This document shows positions 1 through 11,305 of a stretch of DNA of 64,000 nucleotides, piece after piece (position 1 is the first letter of the stretch; the number at the start of each line of letters is the position of its first letter). A model generated the notes under the pieces. The model saw only the letters and a program-made list of their open reading frames with translations. It was not told where the DNA came from and did no database searches. This DNA is from Lepas anatifera (taxonomy: Eukaryota > Arthropoda > Thecostraca > Lepadidae), in assembly GCA_034440635.1 (NCBI GenBank), contig JAOTON010000204.1:62001-126000 (forward strand), given 5' to 3'. The position numbers and the translations under genes are program-made.

Positions 1-640
1 TTGCTTGCTTGGACCCGGGCTTTCCTAAGTTTGAGAGGACATTTTTTAGAATTAATTTCCAGGGGCAATGTGCGTGTGGACTGTGATCTACCGCAGTGAG
101 CGATGTAATGTTTACAGTGTCATTGGCGTGATACTTGTCACGTGATACGTGCGTGATTTCTACGAACATTTTTGATGAAGGCAAAATAGACAGTATTTTT
201 CAACTCATTTTTAAGACTATTTTTGAACTAGTAAAAATATCAAAACAGCTATCAAAATACAAATAATAGTAAATGTCCCAAAATTTTCTCTCGATTGATA
301 TGTAAATCATACCACAACAACCTATTTATAACTGCATTACGACCAATTCAAAAATATCATTCTTTATGAAACACCCTGTAGTTTCCCACATGACACTATA
401 TGATGCGTTTACGATGATCGTTGTTTATAGTGATGTGATTTGTCCCAACTGTGTAATTTTTGTAAGTGTATTGAGTAATCATTGAAATGAATTTCCCTGG
501 GTATTAATTTTCGCGATCTGGAGTGCCCTTGTAAAGTAAGCAGTTCCTTACAGTTTTAGATTTAACTTTTAGTGAAGCCATACTATCCATAAAATACCTC
601 AGCTCAGTTTTACCAATGAACCGACCCGAAGCGAAGTGCT
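1..640. other. AT-rich sequence without recognisable features
   Basis: No convincing coding potential, repeat structure or RNA gene is visible on either strand. It is probably decayed intergenic or transposon-derived DNA. Confidence 0.4.
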
Positions 641-699
641 AGGATTGTTAGTGTCGTTTATTTAAGGTATAGTGAGTGTATGATGATAAGTAATATGTA

Positions 700-902
700 T
701 TGATTATGCCCGATGATGCTATCTGGAATAGTGAAACCTTGCGAAACAATGAGATTTTTGGAGAAGTTTTAAAAGATGTACAACGCAGTGAAAGGAAAAC
801 TGTAAGAACTATCGAATCCTTACATAAAAAGATTTCTAAAGCTCGATTTGCCGTCATATTTAATGAAATCTGTATTAAGGAAAACCTGCTCCCAAGATTC
901 AC

Positions 903-903
<1 letters not shown>
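700..903 (+). pseudogene. possible N-terminal scrap of a Penelope-like element
   Basis: The open frame encodes a charged helical stretch ending in FNEICIKENLLPRFTN and then runs into an (AT)n microsatellite. The pattern, a short helix, then C-x4-LxP-x-F, is reminiscent of the region N-terminal to the reverse transcriptase in Penelope-like elements. A GIY-YIG relic of that class is clearer at 32.5-32.9 kb. There is no RT palm, and the frame is lost in the microsatellite. The assignment is from motif memory only; it could be an unrelated random ORF. Confidence 0.3.

Positions 904-950
<47 letters not shown>
904..950. repeat. (AT)n microsatellite
   Basis: Uninterrupted AT dinucleotide repeat of about 47 bp. 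It generates the artificial (Ile-Tyr)n translations seen in both strands. Confidence 0.95.
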
Positions 951-952
<2 letters not shown>

Positions 953-1446
953 CAAATACAAAACACAACACAGAAGCGGCTGCACTTTTTAAAAAGGTTC
1001 TTCCTATTTCAACTACTGTACAATGTTTAAGGTAAAGGCCGAGCTAGTATTGTTTAGAACTGGTTTAATTTCATGTTATGAAGTGATTCTAAAATTCTGA
1101 GGTCAATGTTAGATGAGCTTCTATTTACTACCGTGAATTGATCTAAGGTTATGGGTGTATCACACTCAAAGAGTGGTCTCTGATTGCCGAAGAATCTGGA
1201 GTTGTTAACATTTTTTAGTTCTTTCTGAAATTCCCTGGTGTTGCCTAACTCTGGAGATCAAACTACGCTGGTAGACCCAACGTACGACGCTTGGCAAGAA
1301 GCCCAACTGTATTTGTACACTACTCCAGAAAGGCAATCTTCGGAATCAAATCTTTAAACCGAAAAATGATAGTGCATATATAAATATATAAGCTTATTGA
1401 CAGTGGGCGGTCCTTTACTTAATTCCACCACTCCAATGATCGGCTA

Positions 1447-1630
1447 GGGGGTGCGGTAATGGAGTGGTCAGCGCAGCTGAGTACTACGCAGCCGACCCGG
1501 GTTCGATCCCGGGCGGCTTCCCTGAACAAGGAGCAAGCTGGCACCCGAGAAACCCTTCGAACAGAGAAATAGTTGGTGGCGCCATATGAACCTAGCAGTT
1601 GGTGCATCGATAAGCCCCAAAAACTAATCC
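1447..1630 (+). mobile_element. tRNA-derived SINE
   Basis: The first ~75 bp resemble a tRNA. There is an A-box-like TGGTCAGCGC segment and a perfect B box GGTTCGATCC inside a CCCGGG...CCCGGG T-arm stem. The body (about 1515-1630) recurs at 7473-7583, including the stretches GGAGCAAGCTGG and CAGTTGGTGC, and a related tail lies at 47037-47125. A tRNA-like head, a body shared between loci and a short tail are the hallmarks of a Pol III SINE. The flanks were not resolved into a clear target duplication. Confidence 0.75.
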
Positions 1631-1639
1631 AATGCTCAG

Positions 1640-2590
1640 CTACTTGTAGTCTTTCCAAATGGAAGAGGAGTAACTGTAGCGGTTTCTGTCGGTTTATATA
1701 ACCCACCAGTAGCGAAGTAGCGGGCAACGGACGCAAAATAATTCAAACCCGCTATCACTACAGTACCAACAGCATATTAGCTTAACCGACCCCCCGAGCA
1801 AATTAGTAAATAAAGAGTAAATAATTTTTTTGTGATATATGATTTTACTTGCACATCACACACTCAATTTTTCAACCTTTAAGAAGTACACAGATAAGCA
1901 GTAGGCTTCCTTGAAATGTATTCAAGAATGGCGACACGACATTTTTGGTAGGATTTCAGAAGCGTTGAATGATATGAAGTAGCGATAGCGGAGAAGCAGG
2001 TAGCGTTTTGTCATTTTCAAAAGAGTAGCGTTGGCAGCTGTAGCGGTATCAGCCAGCCAGAGCAGTGAAAGTAGTGGTAGCAGCCTCTAAAATTTCTTAG
2101 CGGTGCCTGCCTCGGCATATTAAGCTAGCCAACAAGTGATTAATGATATATAATTTTGGGCAAGGCTTAAAGTTCAGAGGTGAGGCCAGGGTAGGTACCT
2201 TAATATGTGCTGATTCGTATAAGTCGTTTTATTGTTTGGCGAGGTGTCAGAAGCCGGTGACGAACGAAGTAAGAAACGGCTTCTATCTTAAATAGTTTCT
2301 TCTCTTGAATACCTGTATAGTGCCCTCGAAAGGGACACAAAATAACAAAATACCGAATGGAAAGGATAAACTGCAGACAAATGTATGAATATCAATAATA
2401 TTTAACGGATAATATATCGGTGAATATGGATACGGAATTGGGAATACAGCCGGAAGTTCTCAGATCGGAACTTATTCTGACAAACACTTCATTGGATTCA
2501 TTGGATGGACGTGTAGTGGGTTAAAGTTTTTCTTTTGTCCCGCTGTCCTGGGGAAGGTTGGACACCTCGCTAAGAAGGTATATATCGCCC
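1640..2590. other. non-coding stretch with scattered GTAGCG-type motifs
   Basis: Around 1970-2100 the words GTAGCG/TAGCGGTAGC occur repeatedly without a fixed period. Otherwise no gene or element ends are visible. The remainder looks like unassigned intergenic DNA. Confidence 0.3.
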
Positions 2591-2599
2591 CTAGACCCA

Positions 2600-2720
2600 T
2601 TCCTTATTAGATATATGCTTATCGAACACGCAGAGCGGTCCTTGCGTACTGCCGGGGTGAGACGGAAACGGACCACGTGCAGAGATGCCCTGCGCTACGT
2701 TACGAAAATATTTGTCCGTA
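2600..2720 (+). pseudogene. LINE C-terminal zinc-knuckle-like scrap
   Basis: One frame reads RTRRAVLAYC, then RGETETDHVQRCPALR. The C-x-G-x-ET-x2-H-x3-CP arrangement is typical of the zinc-binding tail that follows the reverse transcriptase in several LINE clades. Only about 40 residues survive and both flanks are frameshifted. It is a short, low-information match. Confidence 0.35.
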
Positions 2721-2884
2721 GCCGTAGCTGTGGAAATGACCTGTAGAGAAGCTGAACGAATTCTGTAGCGCACTTCGCCAAAATTTAGCGTATCGTAGCG
2801 TACTACGAAAAAAGTCATTTTACTTCAATGTATAGGGTGCCTCAGTTCATCTTCTCGATGTTTAGATATATAACTTAAGCTCGG

Positions 2885-3460
2885 CTTCCTAGCCATTAAT
2901 GGTTGCGGGCCCCGGCGGCCAACTAAAGACGAGGAGAGGGGGCCTGGCTAGCTCAGAGAGAGGCGAAGACGGAGCTGGCGGCCGGCGGCATAGGCACGCA
3001 GGCGCGTCGGCGCACGGGACCGACGAAACGCAGGGTGACGGTGGCGCGATTGGGTGGCCGCGTATCTGCATGTGAAGCGCAGGAAACCACCAATCTCCGC
3101 CGAGCGCCGGATTCCCTGCTTGACACCACAAACTAGTCCCTCAGAGCAGGGGAAAATGAGGTTTGACGTTCTGTTAGCCGTACCCTTGTTTACAGCGTGT
3201 GTGTGGGCAACGGTGAATGGGTCATTTTCGGAAGGGACGTAAACGCGTTTTTTCAATGTTTGATCACCTGTCTCCGAAGCAGACCGAGGCGCGGGCTGGG
3301 CTCTAGGGCGTCCCTGATCAGCAGAGGCGGTTGATGTGGTTCTGAAAGTGGGTGAGTCATGCCTGCCTAGTGCCTCCAGTAGGATAGTCAGAGATACCGG
3401 GGTAAGGCCGTAGGTGCACCCGACGAGAACCTCGCTAACACTGGTCAACAAAATTTAACT
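2885..3460. other. GC-rich island
   Basis: This block is much richer in G+C and CpG than its AT-rich surroundings. It contains open frames on both strands, none recognisable. It could be a CpG-rich promoter/first-exon region or simply a foreign repeat; see the signal-peptide-like ORF inside it. Confidence 0.3.
3156..3242 (+). CDS. candidate signal-peptide first exon or micro-ORF
   Basis: From the ATG the frame reads MRFDVLLAVPLFTACVWATV and ends after 28 residues. A charged n-region, a hydrophobic core and a small-residue cleavage area make it look like a secretory signal peptide. It lies at the end of a GC-rich island. A possible 5' splice site (GTAAAC) overlaps the stop region, so it could be a first exon whose partner is elsewhere. 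A chance ORF is equally possible. Confidence 0.2.
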   Translation: MRFDVLLAVPLFTACVWATVNGSFSEGT

Positions 3461-4265
3461 CTTGTCGTGGATCCAATACAAAATAGTCCGTTTCTAGGGT
3501 AATTTGTGGCGCTGAACACGAATCTGGGAGCAGAAATGCCGTATCAGATCAGAAATTTGAGATCCAGCATGTCTGTATGTCGTCTTTGTGCAAGCCTTCT
3601 TGGCATCAGTGACAGCGACAGTGCAAAACCCAAGAGGTCTAGGAAAATGAACGTTTAGATGTTCGTGGAGGCTAGGGTTTTCTACCTTAAACCCGATTTT
3701 CATAGACCTAGGTCATAGACCTAGGGTTGCACCGGGTTACACCGGGGAGGTCCTGGCGCCTTTGCATCTCTCTGGAATCGTAACGCGTTATAACCAACGT
3801 ATATTAAACATGTCTGTGGTTCAGCATCCAATGTCGAGTCACATTGTGGTGCTCCCACGCCTGACACACACATCAATTCATGCCTCACTTTATGCTCTCA
3901 TCTTCAGTCACTCGCACCTCATCATCTTCTTTTCAGAATAGAAACCGGGGGAGTCTAAAAGGGTGAGTATAGACCTGACTTTTTCTTTTTCTGACATCGG
4001 CATCATTTGGATCGACAACCAGACGAGAAAATCCCCGTTCCCTTCGCTGCTCCCGGGGCTGGTGAACAACAGGTTTTCACCTCGCTTGCTGGCCCGGGGG
4101 GGGGGCAACGGAGGGAGTTATATTCACTCATGCTCTCATCTTTAGTCGCTCTCATCTCATCATCACCCCAAATATACAAAACAAATCGTTTTAGTACGGG
4201 TGGTAAATATGTCTCAGGCTCAGCACTCAGTGTCAAGCTGCGCACTGGGTGTTTCCACGAGAGAC
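3461..4265. other. unassigned DNA with a duplicated ~150-bp module
   Basis: Segments near 3810-3930 and 4110-4260 share words such as TGCTCTCATCTTCAGTC, with T substitutions in the second, in altered order. This suggests an old rearranged duplication. No coding function is seen. Confidence 0.3.
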
Positions 4266-4269
4266 GAAC

Positions 4270-4275
<6 letters not shown>

Positions 4276-4333
<58 letters not shown>
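4276..4333. repeat. (AT)n microsatellite
   Basis: Nearly perfect AT dinucleotide repeat of about 58 bp. Confidence 0.95.
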
Positions 4334-4334
<1 letters not shown>

Positions 4335-4337
<3 letters not shown>

Positions 4338-6700
4338 GGTAAAACGAGGCCATATAGGTCAAATTCTGTATGTGCAGGGTAGCCATTGGGAAATGCCGTG
4401 ATTATGCGATAAGAAGCCGGATATGGAGAGAAAGTGGCCTGAAGTAACAGAGGAAAGGTCTGACGCAATGTTCTCTGAAACTTTTAGGCCAAGGTCGTTC
4501 AAGGCCATTGACCTTTGACATCAAAATATTACGTTTTGCCTATAACGTGTACTGCAACTAGCACTATGGCAACCGTCGGGCGGAAAATAAGGTTTGACCT
4601 TGACCCATGACCTTTGTCTTCACGTGCCGGATCCATTTAGGCTGTTGACCAGTGTAATTTGAGCGATCGCCCAGATCCCATAAGGCGAGAGTCGCTGGGA
4701 GGGCAGAGACACTGATTCTTAAGAAACCAATCTAACCTTCCCCGCTCAGCACACTGACGACCTAAAACCCAGCCAACGATCTCATAGCGCATGATACGTT
4801 GCGCTTATTGGAGGGTATGGGGCAAAATCGGCTGATTAGTAGTGGGCGCTCGAATCCCCTACTAACCTTCCAAATTATCTGGCCTAAAACAGGGGGGATG
4901 GTGGTGGTTGTAATTTTAAATTTGTGCGCTATTTTTTTTACTAACTCGGTATGCAGAGTTTTCTAGCCAGCTGTGCAACATTGGAGGGAGGGCTAGTCAA
5001 AATGGGAGGGTCTCGTGTTTTTTTAAGTAGATTTCAAGTGGGACATGTGACTTTTTTGTAAATAATCTTTGACTGTTCTGTTTTTTTTCGCGATTCAAGT
5101 GACGAGGGTAGCTTTAAGGACCGATGGGTTTTACACGAGAAAACTGCTCAAATGCTTACATCGCACTATAGCCGGCCGAACAATCAAAGGATGAATGCCG
5201 AAATCGCAGAGGGGATGAAAGCGAAAAAATTGGCCACCCACGCGGAGGCTAGACCCACCACATATCTTATGACCCAGAACTGACCCGCCTCATAGAGAGC
5301 AAGCTGTTTTAACATCGCCGGGGCAGCTTCTGCTCTCAATATAAATATGTGTTTGTCGTGTGGGCTCCTTGAAAAGGGAGGTCCCATTACAGACATCCGA
5401 AAAATGAAGAAATGGATGGATACATACATAGATGCATGAACTAATGGATGTATGACTAAGCTCATTGCAAATGCAGTCTGTAACCTCCAGATCGAATGTT
5501 TTCCTCTGAATCCCAATGAAAGCCTGCACTGTCAAAATTGTGTTTTCTATGCACGGCTTTTTCTTTGGATTCTTTTCCATTGAAATTATTTTTTGCATTT
5601 ATCAATGATTTTGACCAGTTTTTTTAGTGCGTTCTCCTTTAAGACCTTAGCAAAATCTGTGGTCAGGAAAAGCACATTCGAGTTAGATATATGCTCACTG
5701 TGGCTATCCATTTACGATTTGACGTGTTTGATCATTTAATAAAGTTATCACCCAGCTTCTTGCTATAGATTGCACTAGTACAGGTTGGAAAGGAGCGCCT
5801 CTGATATCCTGACAGCATTTGAAGTAGACAATGTTTGGACTGGCTACTGTTTTATTCTCATCGATAGGGTTGTTTTCACCGATTTAAATCACACGTGCGC
5901 ATTATTTGCGTCGATCTGTGATGCTTGAAGTCCTTGAGCTTGAGCTCGCACTGCTTACCTGCCGCGACTGCTGAAGTTAGTCTAGCGACATAAGTTTGGG
6001 GAGTTTCTGACACACCAGCTGCGGTTATACACCGTCGCCAATTATCACGCCACTACAGGAAAATAGGCCGCAAATTAGTAGGGTGTGAAGGTGAACCCAA
6101 GCCTTAGGACTGTGAGCTCATCCGGCTACCACTAAACTAGTAAAAAGATGTTGCTGATCGTTAACGTGCCCCTATATTCTGGTACTTGTAGAGTGATGTT
6201 CTGGTACTTGTAGAGTGTGGAGTGATATATTCTTACACGTAAAGTGTGTTACGCCGAAAACAGTTCAAATCCAGTCCGGTCCATACCCCAAGTTTCCCCC
6301 GAAAATCCGGACGCATCCGCTTGCATACCAGTAGCTCATTTCTGAAAGAGACCGACCTGATGATGGTAGAATCGCATTGCCGTATTTTTGGAAATATATT
6401 GTATTTTCTAAAAAAATATATTTCGGCATATTAATGATCAGCAACATGTTTTATTATTAAACATGACTATCCCATGTTGTCTCCAAACGGTTAAGCATCA
6501 CTAAACACCATCGATCTCTGCTGGAAGTAATTCTTATATGTGCCTGTGTGGAGGATTCCAATTTTCCAAATATGGCAGGCGTTTTATGTAAATATGTGCT
6601 CTTCTTTCAAAAATATTCACCACCCTGAAATCCCTGGAAAAAAATCATCCGGACCCTTGATTCACAGCAGGTATCATTCACATTGTTTTGAGCATTTAAA
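4335..6700. other. long non-coding stretch
   Basis: No gene recognised. At 4490-4625 there is a cluster of AGGTCA/TGACCT-like half-sites resembling the interiors of the TTAA elements further on, so a decayed relative may lie there, but no ends were found. The rest shows no repeat or coding structure that can be defended. Confidence 0.3.
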
Positions 6701-6829
6701 GGTATGTCATCTGACTCTAGCTTTGGTCGTTGCCGTACAATCTGGTTCCATGAGAGCTCAAAAATGAACAGTCGAATGCTGGTCTCGAGTACACCGTGTG
6801 CCGCCTTGTGGTTTCAAAGTCAACCGAGT

Positions 6830-8617
6830 ATTTTTCACGACCTGTGTAGTACCCTCGGTGCCGTGAAATCCTCATCTGTCGACATTTTCGGTTTTAGCGT
6901 ATCAACGTTTCAGACGTTATTTTACGGCATTCAGTTTGTTTTACTCGACCTCATCAACTCTAGTTTCACCACTGGGATCATGCATTCCTGGAAGCATGGT
7001 GTTGTGCCAATTCCAAAAGGAGGCGATACCTCCGACCCGACAAGCTGGCGCCCTATTACGACATTACCAGCTATCACGAACATTTCAGAGCACCGGGTAC
7101 ACGGCCAGTTGAGCAGCCAGTAAACGAGGGTTGTTTGTTCTCTGTGGGTCAGCACGGCCACAGGAAAATCATTCGACCAAAACTGCACATACCGCGGTGA
7201 CGGACCAGGTCTACCGTGCTATGGACGGAGGTCAAAACTTGACCCTCGTGTTATTGGACCTCTCAAAATGCTTTGGCATGACCATCATGATATTTTTTTG
7301 TTAAAATTCGAGTTGTATGAAGAAGATAATCATTGGTTGAGAGACTACCTTGAAAATCATCAACAGAAGGTCAAAATCAGCGCCCAGGGTCACACAACTT
7401 TGTCTAAGCTTCTCCCGAACAAAACAGGCGTATTTCAAGGTGATCTTCTTGTTTCATGTTCTCCACCTTTCGGCTTCCCTGAAAAGGAGCAAGCTGGCTC
7501 CCGAGAAAGCCTTCCAACAGGGAAAGAGTTGGCGACGCCATATGACCCTGGCAGTTAGTGCGTGGATAAGCCCCAAAAATTAGTTCTCCACTTTCGCCAA
7601 CGAAATGAGTCTATACGCTGAGAAATCTTCCGTCATTCAATTTGCTGACGACACACAACTTTTTATTTCGGACCACAAATCAAACCTCCCTAGTATGATT
7701 GCGTCTCTTGAAAAAGAACTGTCTGCTCTACTTTAATGGTTCGTTAAAACTCCCTGAAAATGAATGCCTCCAAAGCATAGTACTCGGAACCAGAGCTATG
7801 CTCAAAGACTTACCCCAAGCTAACATACGGATTGGCAGCACATTTGTCTCCGAATGACGAGGGATAAAAACATTGGCACTTATTTTGATAGCCATCTTTC
7901 ATTCCAAGCTCACATTTATTTTATGACAGCGAAGTGTAATGTGCATCGCCCTTACTCACGCTAGTCATCTTATCCCCAGATCTGCTTTGAAACGTATGGT
8001 GAAAGCCTTGGCCATCTCGTCAATCAGGTGTTGCATATCCATTAATGGTATTTTATGTACATACATACCTGTGGAGCCACACAGGTGCACCGAGTCCAAA
8101 AACTTATTAACTTCTTTGCCAGAGTGATTACTAAAAATGCAAATTTAGCCACATATCTCATGATGTCAAGCGATTTGGATTGTTCAGTGCCTCTCAATTA
8201 ACTTGTTAAGTACCACCAACCCTCATACGCAACATTCTAGTCACTGGCGAGCCCCCTGCCATGCGATCTATGTTTGAATATGTCCGTCTCTAACATAACA
8301 CCCGCCAAACGAGTGACCTCCGTCCACCTCGAGCGAGGACGAATGCGGGCAAGCGCAGGTTGTGCATCATGAGTGCTGTTTGGCATAGTTCCCTACCGCC
8401 TGAAACGCGTTATTCTGCCTTCCGTTCTGCCTTCAAAAGTGGCTTGCGGAGCGTTTTGAGAGACGATGTTTAATAATGTGAAAGTTTGAATGTACTTTGC
8501 ATGAGTGTTCCCTTTTACTCATTTGCATTTGTATATGCTTATCGCCTTTTATCTACTCGACACAGTGCATAAAAATATTTTTCTGTAAGGATGTGCCAAA
8601 TAAAGTGAACTGAACTG
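6830..8617 (+). pseudogene. CR1/Jockey-like LINE, broken reverse transcriptase with 3' end
   Basis: The relic follows RT order across several frames. Near 6950-7060 comes a WK-x5-PIPK-x-G motif and WRPIT (RT fingers). A degenerate LLDLSKCF motif A lies at about 7245-7275 and a QGDLL motif near 7435-7450. A FADDTQLF catalytic box follows at about 7640-7665. The C-terminal region (8280-8460) has the basic VHLERGRMRA and LPSV-type tail residues. The 3' end is visible as AATAAAGTGAACTGAACTG at about 8600, a short (TGAAC)n tail. Multiple frameshifts and stops make it non-functional. A SINE interrupts it at 7473-7583. Upstream endonuclease sequence was not found, consistent with 5' truncation. Confidence 0.8.
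7473..7583 (+). mobile_element. 5'-truncated SINE inserted in the LINE
   Basis: The body matches the SINE at 1515-1630 but lacks the tRNA-like head. It is flanked by TTCTCCACCTTTCG on the left (7459-7472) and TTCTCCACTTTCG on the right (7584-7596), a 13-14 bp target-site duplication with one indel. Removing it rejoins the RT reading between the QGDLL and FADD motifs. This is direct evidence of retroposition after the LINE had inserted. Confidence 0.85.
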
Positions 8618-9303
8618 AACTCGCTCAATATCGAGTGCAACACGCCGTCCCAGTCTCGGGTAGGAGCGCCGTTTGCTCGCCAGTTGACGGCTGTTGTTGT
8701 CAGCTCCATAGCTTGGTCTCGCTTGTTGGGATCAATTTCCGCCAAACACTGGGTCGCACGACAAACAAGTCTCGAATGCGTTCAGGTCTCCTTTAGTGTT
8801 AAGAGTATTATGCACCTTGAGTAGGAATATTTCTCGATTGACACTCTTTACCACCTCACTGCGAGATACTTGTAGTGTGTCTCACGCCCGGGATAGTTCC
8901 AGTCCGACCCGCCCTATACCCCAAGTTTCCCCCGGATCCCGACATATCAGCTTACACACCAGAGGCCCATGTCCGAAAAATGCGACTCATACGGCAACGA
9001 TTTGAGCGCAGATCCTTATCAAGACCCAAGACTACCCAATACCTGTAGTTCAGGTGGTTCAATCCAGTCCATGGATGCGATTGGATTGACAATTATTTCT
9101 GATATCCAATTCAGGACACATTCTAGTTGCAGCCGCTGGTCTCTCCCTCCCACCGCACAGCCCTCATGTTCAGCAGCAGCAGTAATGGGTAACTGATTCG
9201 TCATCCGCCCGTTACCATGGCATAACAACTGTCTACCAATTTTATTGGTATGGCCGGGTGGCTTAGTGACTTCATTTCCTATCTTCTGATCGGACAGCAT
9301 GGA
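8618..9303. other. unassigned flank between LINE tail and TTAA element
   Basis: No protein or RNA feature is recognised. The stretch CCAGTCCGACCCGCCCTATACCCCAAGTTTCCCCC near 8900 resembles one near 6270-6300, so a dispersed repeat of unknown type may be present. Confidence 0.3.
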
Positions 9304-10150
9304 TCAACACGCGCATTGACGGGGTCTGAGCCACCTTCGCATTGACGGGGAGGGGGCGGGTACCCGCCCCCGAAGATCTCGAGAACCACGGTAGGTAGCG
9401 AAAAACGGTAAACGGAGTTGGGCTGCCCATCCACTTCTCCATCGAAAACATTTGTACCATTTTTTTGTCAGGTCACATTTAAGGTCACGAGAGGTCAAAA
9501 CATGCCGTCATAGGGATAACATGTAAATTCAGTTTTTCGGCCATTACACCTGAACAAGTAAAGATAGAGCAAAACGACTTGAACAATATGAATCCTCTCA
9601 GCAAGCCAAATCGAATGATATATAATTTGACCTTGCTAGGTCAACTCAAGGATTTGACCTGACCTGAGGTCAGGTCAGGGTCAAATTATATAAAATGCAT
9701 ATCATTAGAACCGCAAAGTCCAGGCGAGTCTTATGCAGCTAAAATAAATGCTCTATCACCATCCGTTACTGAGTTATTCCGTAAAAAACATTTTCCCATG
9801 TATTTCCAATTGAGAGGTCATGCCTCGTACCTGACCTTAGGTCATCGATATCAAAAATACCGGAACACATTTTATAGAACTCGGTGGGGCCATTATGTGA
9901 CATGAGTTTCAATCGGATAAGTTCACCCTGCTCCGACTTATGCTATCTTAAACTTTTTTGAGGTCGGGTCACTTGACCTGTACTGGTGACCTGACCTGAG
10001 ATGACCTAACCTTAAAATTTTCACCAAAGTTGTAAAAATGATGAGGGAAAAGTTATGCTAAGTACGATGTCGCTACGCGCCGCCGTTTTTCTACTATCTC
10101 CGAAAAACCCGAGGGGGGCGGGTACCCGCCCCCGTCAATGTGCGTGTTAA
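9304..10150 (+). mobile_element. family A TTAA element, copy A1 (complete)
   Basis: The element starts at TCAA (a mutated TTAA) followed by CACGCGCATTGACGGGG, and ends with CCCCGTCAATGTGCGTG then TTAA. The left end repeats CGCATTGACGGGG after the spacer GAGCCACCTTCG. Both ends carry the perfect palindrome GGGGGCGGGTACCCGCCCCC (9352-9371 and 10114-10133). The interior has a long dyad of TGACCTGACC and GGTCAGGTCA near 9655-9685 and many further AGGTCA half-sites. There is no coding capacity. TTAA target use and terminal inverted repeats suggest a piggyBac-type MITE. Confidence 0.85.
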
Positions 10151-10269
10151 AGGGAAATACGCGATTTTTTGCTAGATCAAAAGGTGGCAAAAAGTTTTTG
10201 CAGAAGTCTTCCTTACATTTTTTTGCAAATTTGGCCTCCAAATGCCTTATAATCGCTCTCAAAGTCAAC

Positions 10270-10560
10270 ATTTCTAGACGGCGTATCGCTAATTCTCATT
10301 ATCGATCAAATGACGCAGCCTCGGCTATGACCATCAATTTCTCTAAGACCTGGGTCATATCTGTCATAAACAGTGGTGTAGAACCTCAAACTATTACAGA
10401 AAAAAATTACTTGAAGAAAGCAACATTCCAAAACTCTTTTGAAACAGAAATATAGAACTTTAAAGAAATCACAATTGACCAATCAGAAGCTCAGGAATTC
10501 TCATACCTGGGTCAGGTGACCTATCTGACGCAAAAGTTTCGTCAGCCTAGGAATTTTGTA
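10270..10560 (+). pseudogene. RTE-like LINE reverse transcriptase scrap
   Basis: One frame reads MTINFSKTWVISV and, after a stop, EITIDQSEAQEFSYLGQVTY. The pairing 'xINFSKT...I...EFSYLG' is the conserved thumb-side motif pair of RTE/Jockey-type RTs. About 80 codons survive with one stop. It starts about 120 bp after element A1. Confidence 0.6.
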
Positions 10561-10596
10561 GAAAACTTTTGAAGACTCGAGGTACGAAACCGTTGA

Positions 10597-10684
10597 ATGA
10601 ATGAATGAATATGTATTTCTTACTCGTACATACGTGCAACAGAAAACAACAATGTGAAGCAGAATTGGCGCAAAAGCTAAAAAC
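10597..10684 (-). mobile_element. retroposon 3' scrap with (ATTC)n tail
   Basis: Four tandem GAAT units at 10597-10612 read as an (ATTC)n tail on the minus strand, a common LINE/SINE 3' ending. The adjoining 70 bp is cut off by element A2. Weak, tail-based inference. Confidence 0.3.
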
Positions 10685-11251
10685 CTAACACGCGCATTGA
10701 CGGGGGTCTGAGCCACCTTCGCATTGACGGGGGGCGGGTACCCGTCCCCCTAAGATCTCGAGAACCACGGTAGGTAGCGAAAAACGGTAAACGGCGTTAG
10801 GCTGCCCGTCCACTTCTCCATCGAAAACATTTGAACCATTTTTTTCAGGTCAAATTTAACCCGCGCCCCCCCGGGGGCCCCCCCCCCCCTCCCCCCCCGG
10901 GGGGGCCCCCCCCCCCCCCCCTCACAACAAAAAAAGGGGGGGGAAACCCAAAAACCAAAAAAAAAAAAAAAAACCCCCGTAAAAAAAAAAAAAAAATAAC
11001 TCTTTTTTTTTGTCAGGGGTAAAAGTTTGATCCCCCAAACAAAAAAAAAAAAAAAAAAACAAAATCAATCAAAAAAAAAAAAAAAAATAAAAAAAAAAAC
11101 AAAACTTATATCATTTAATAAAAAAAAGAAAAGTAAAAAAAAAAATAAAAAAAAAAAACAAAATTTTTCCCCCCTTGGGAAAAAAAAAACCCCCCCCCCC
11201 GGCTCCCCCCCCGTGCCCCACCCCCAAAAACAAAATAACACAAAAAAAAAG

Positions 11252-11305
<54 letters not shown>

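Noticed and set aside
700..1035. Protein with (Ile-Tyr)n tract
   Set aside because: The tract is a translated AT microsatellite; only the part before it might be a retroelement scrap.
9019..9498. Minus-strand ORFs across the family A left end
   Set aside because: They recur in every family A copy because of the element's sequence and contain no domain.
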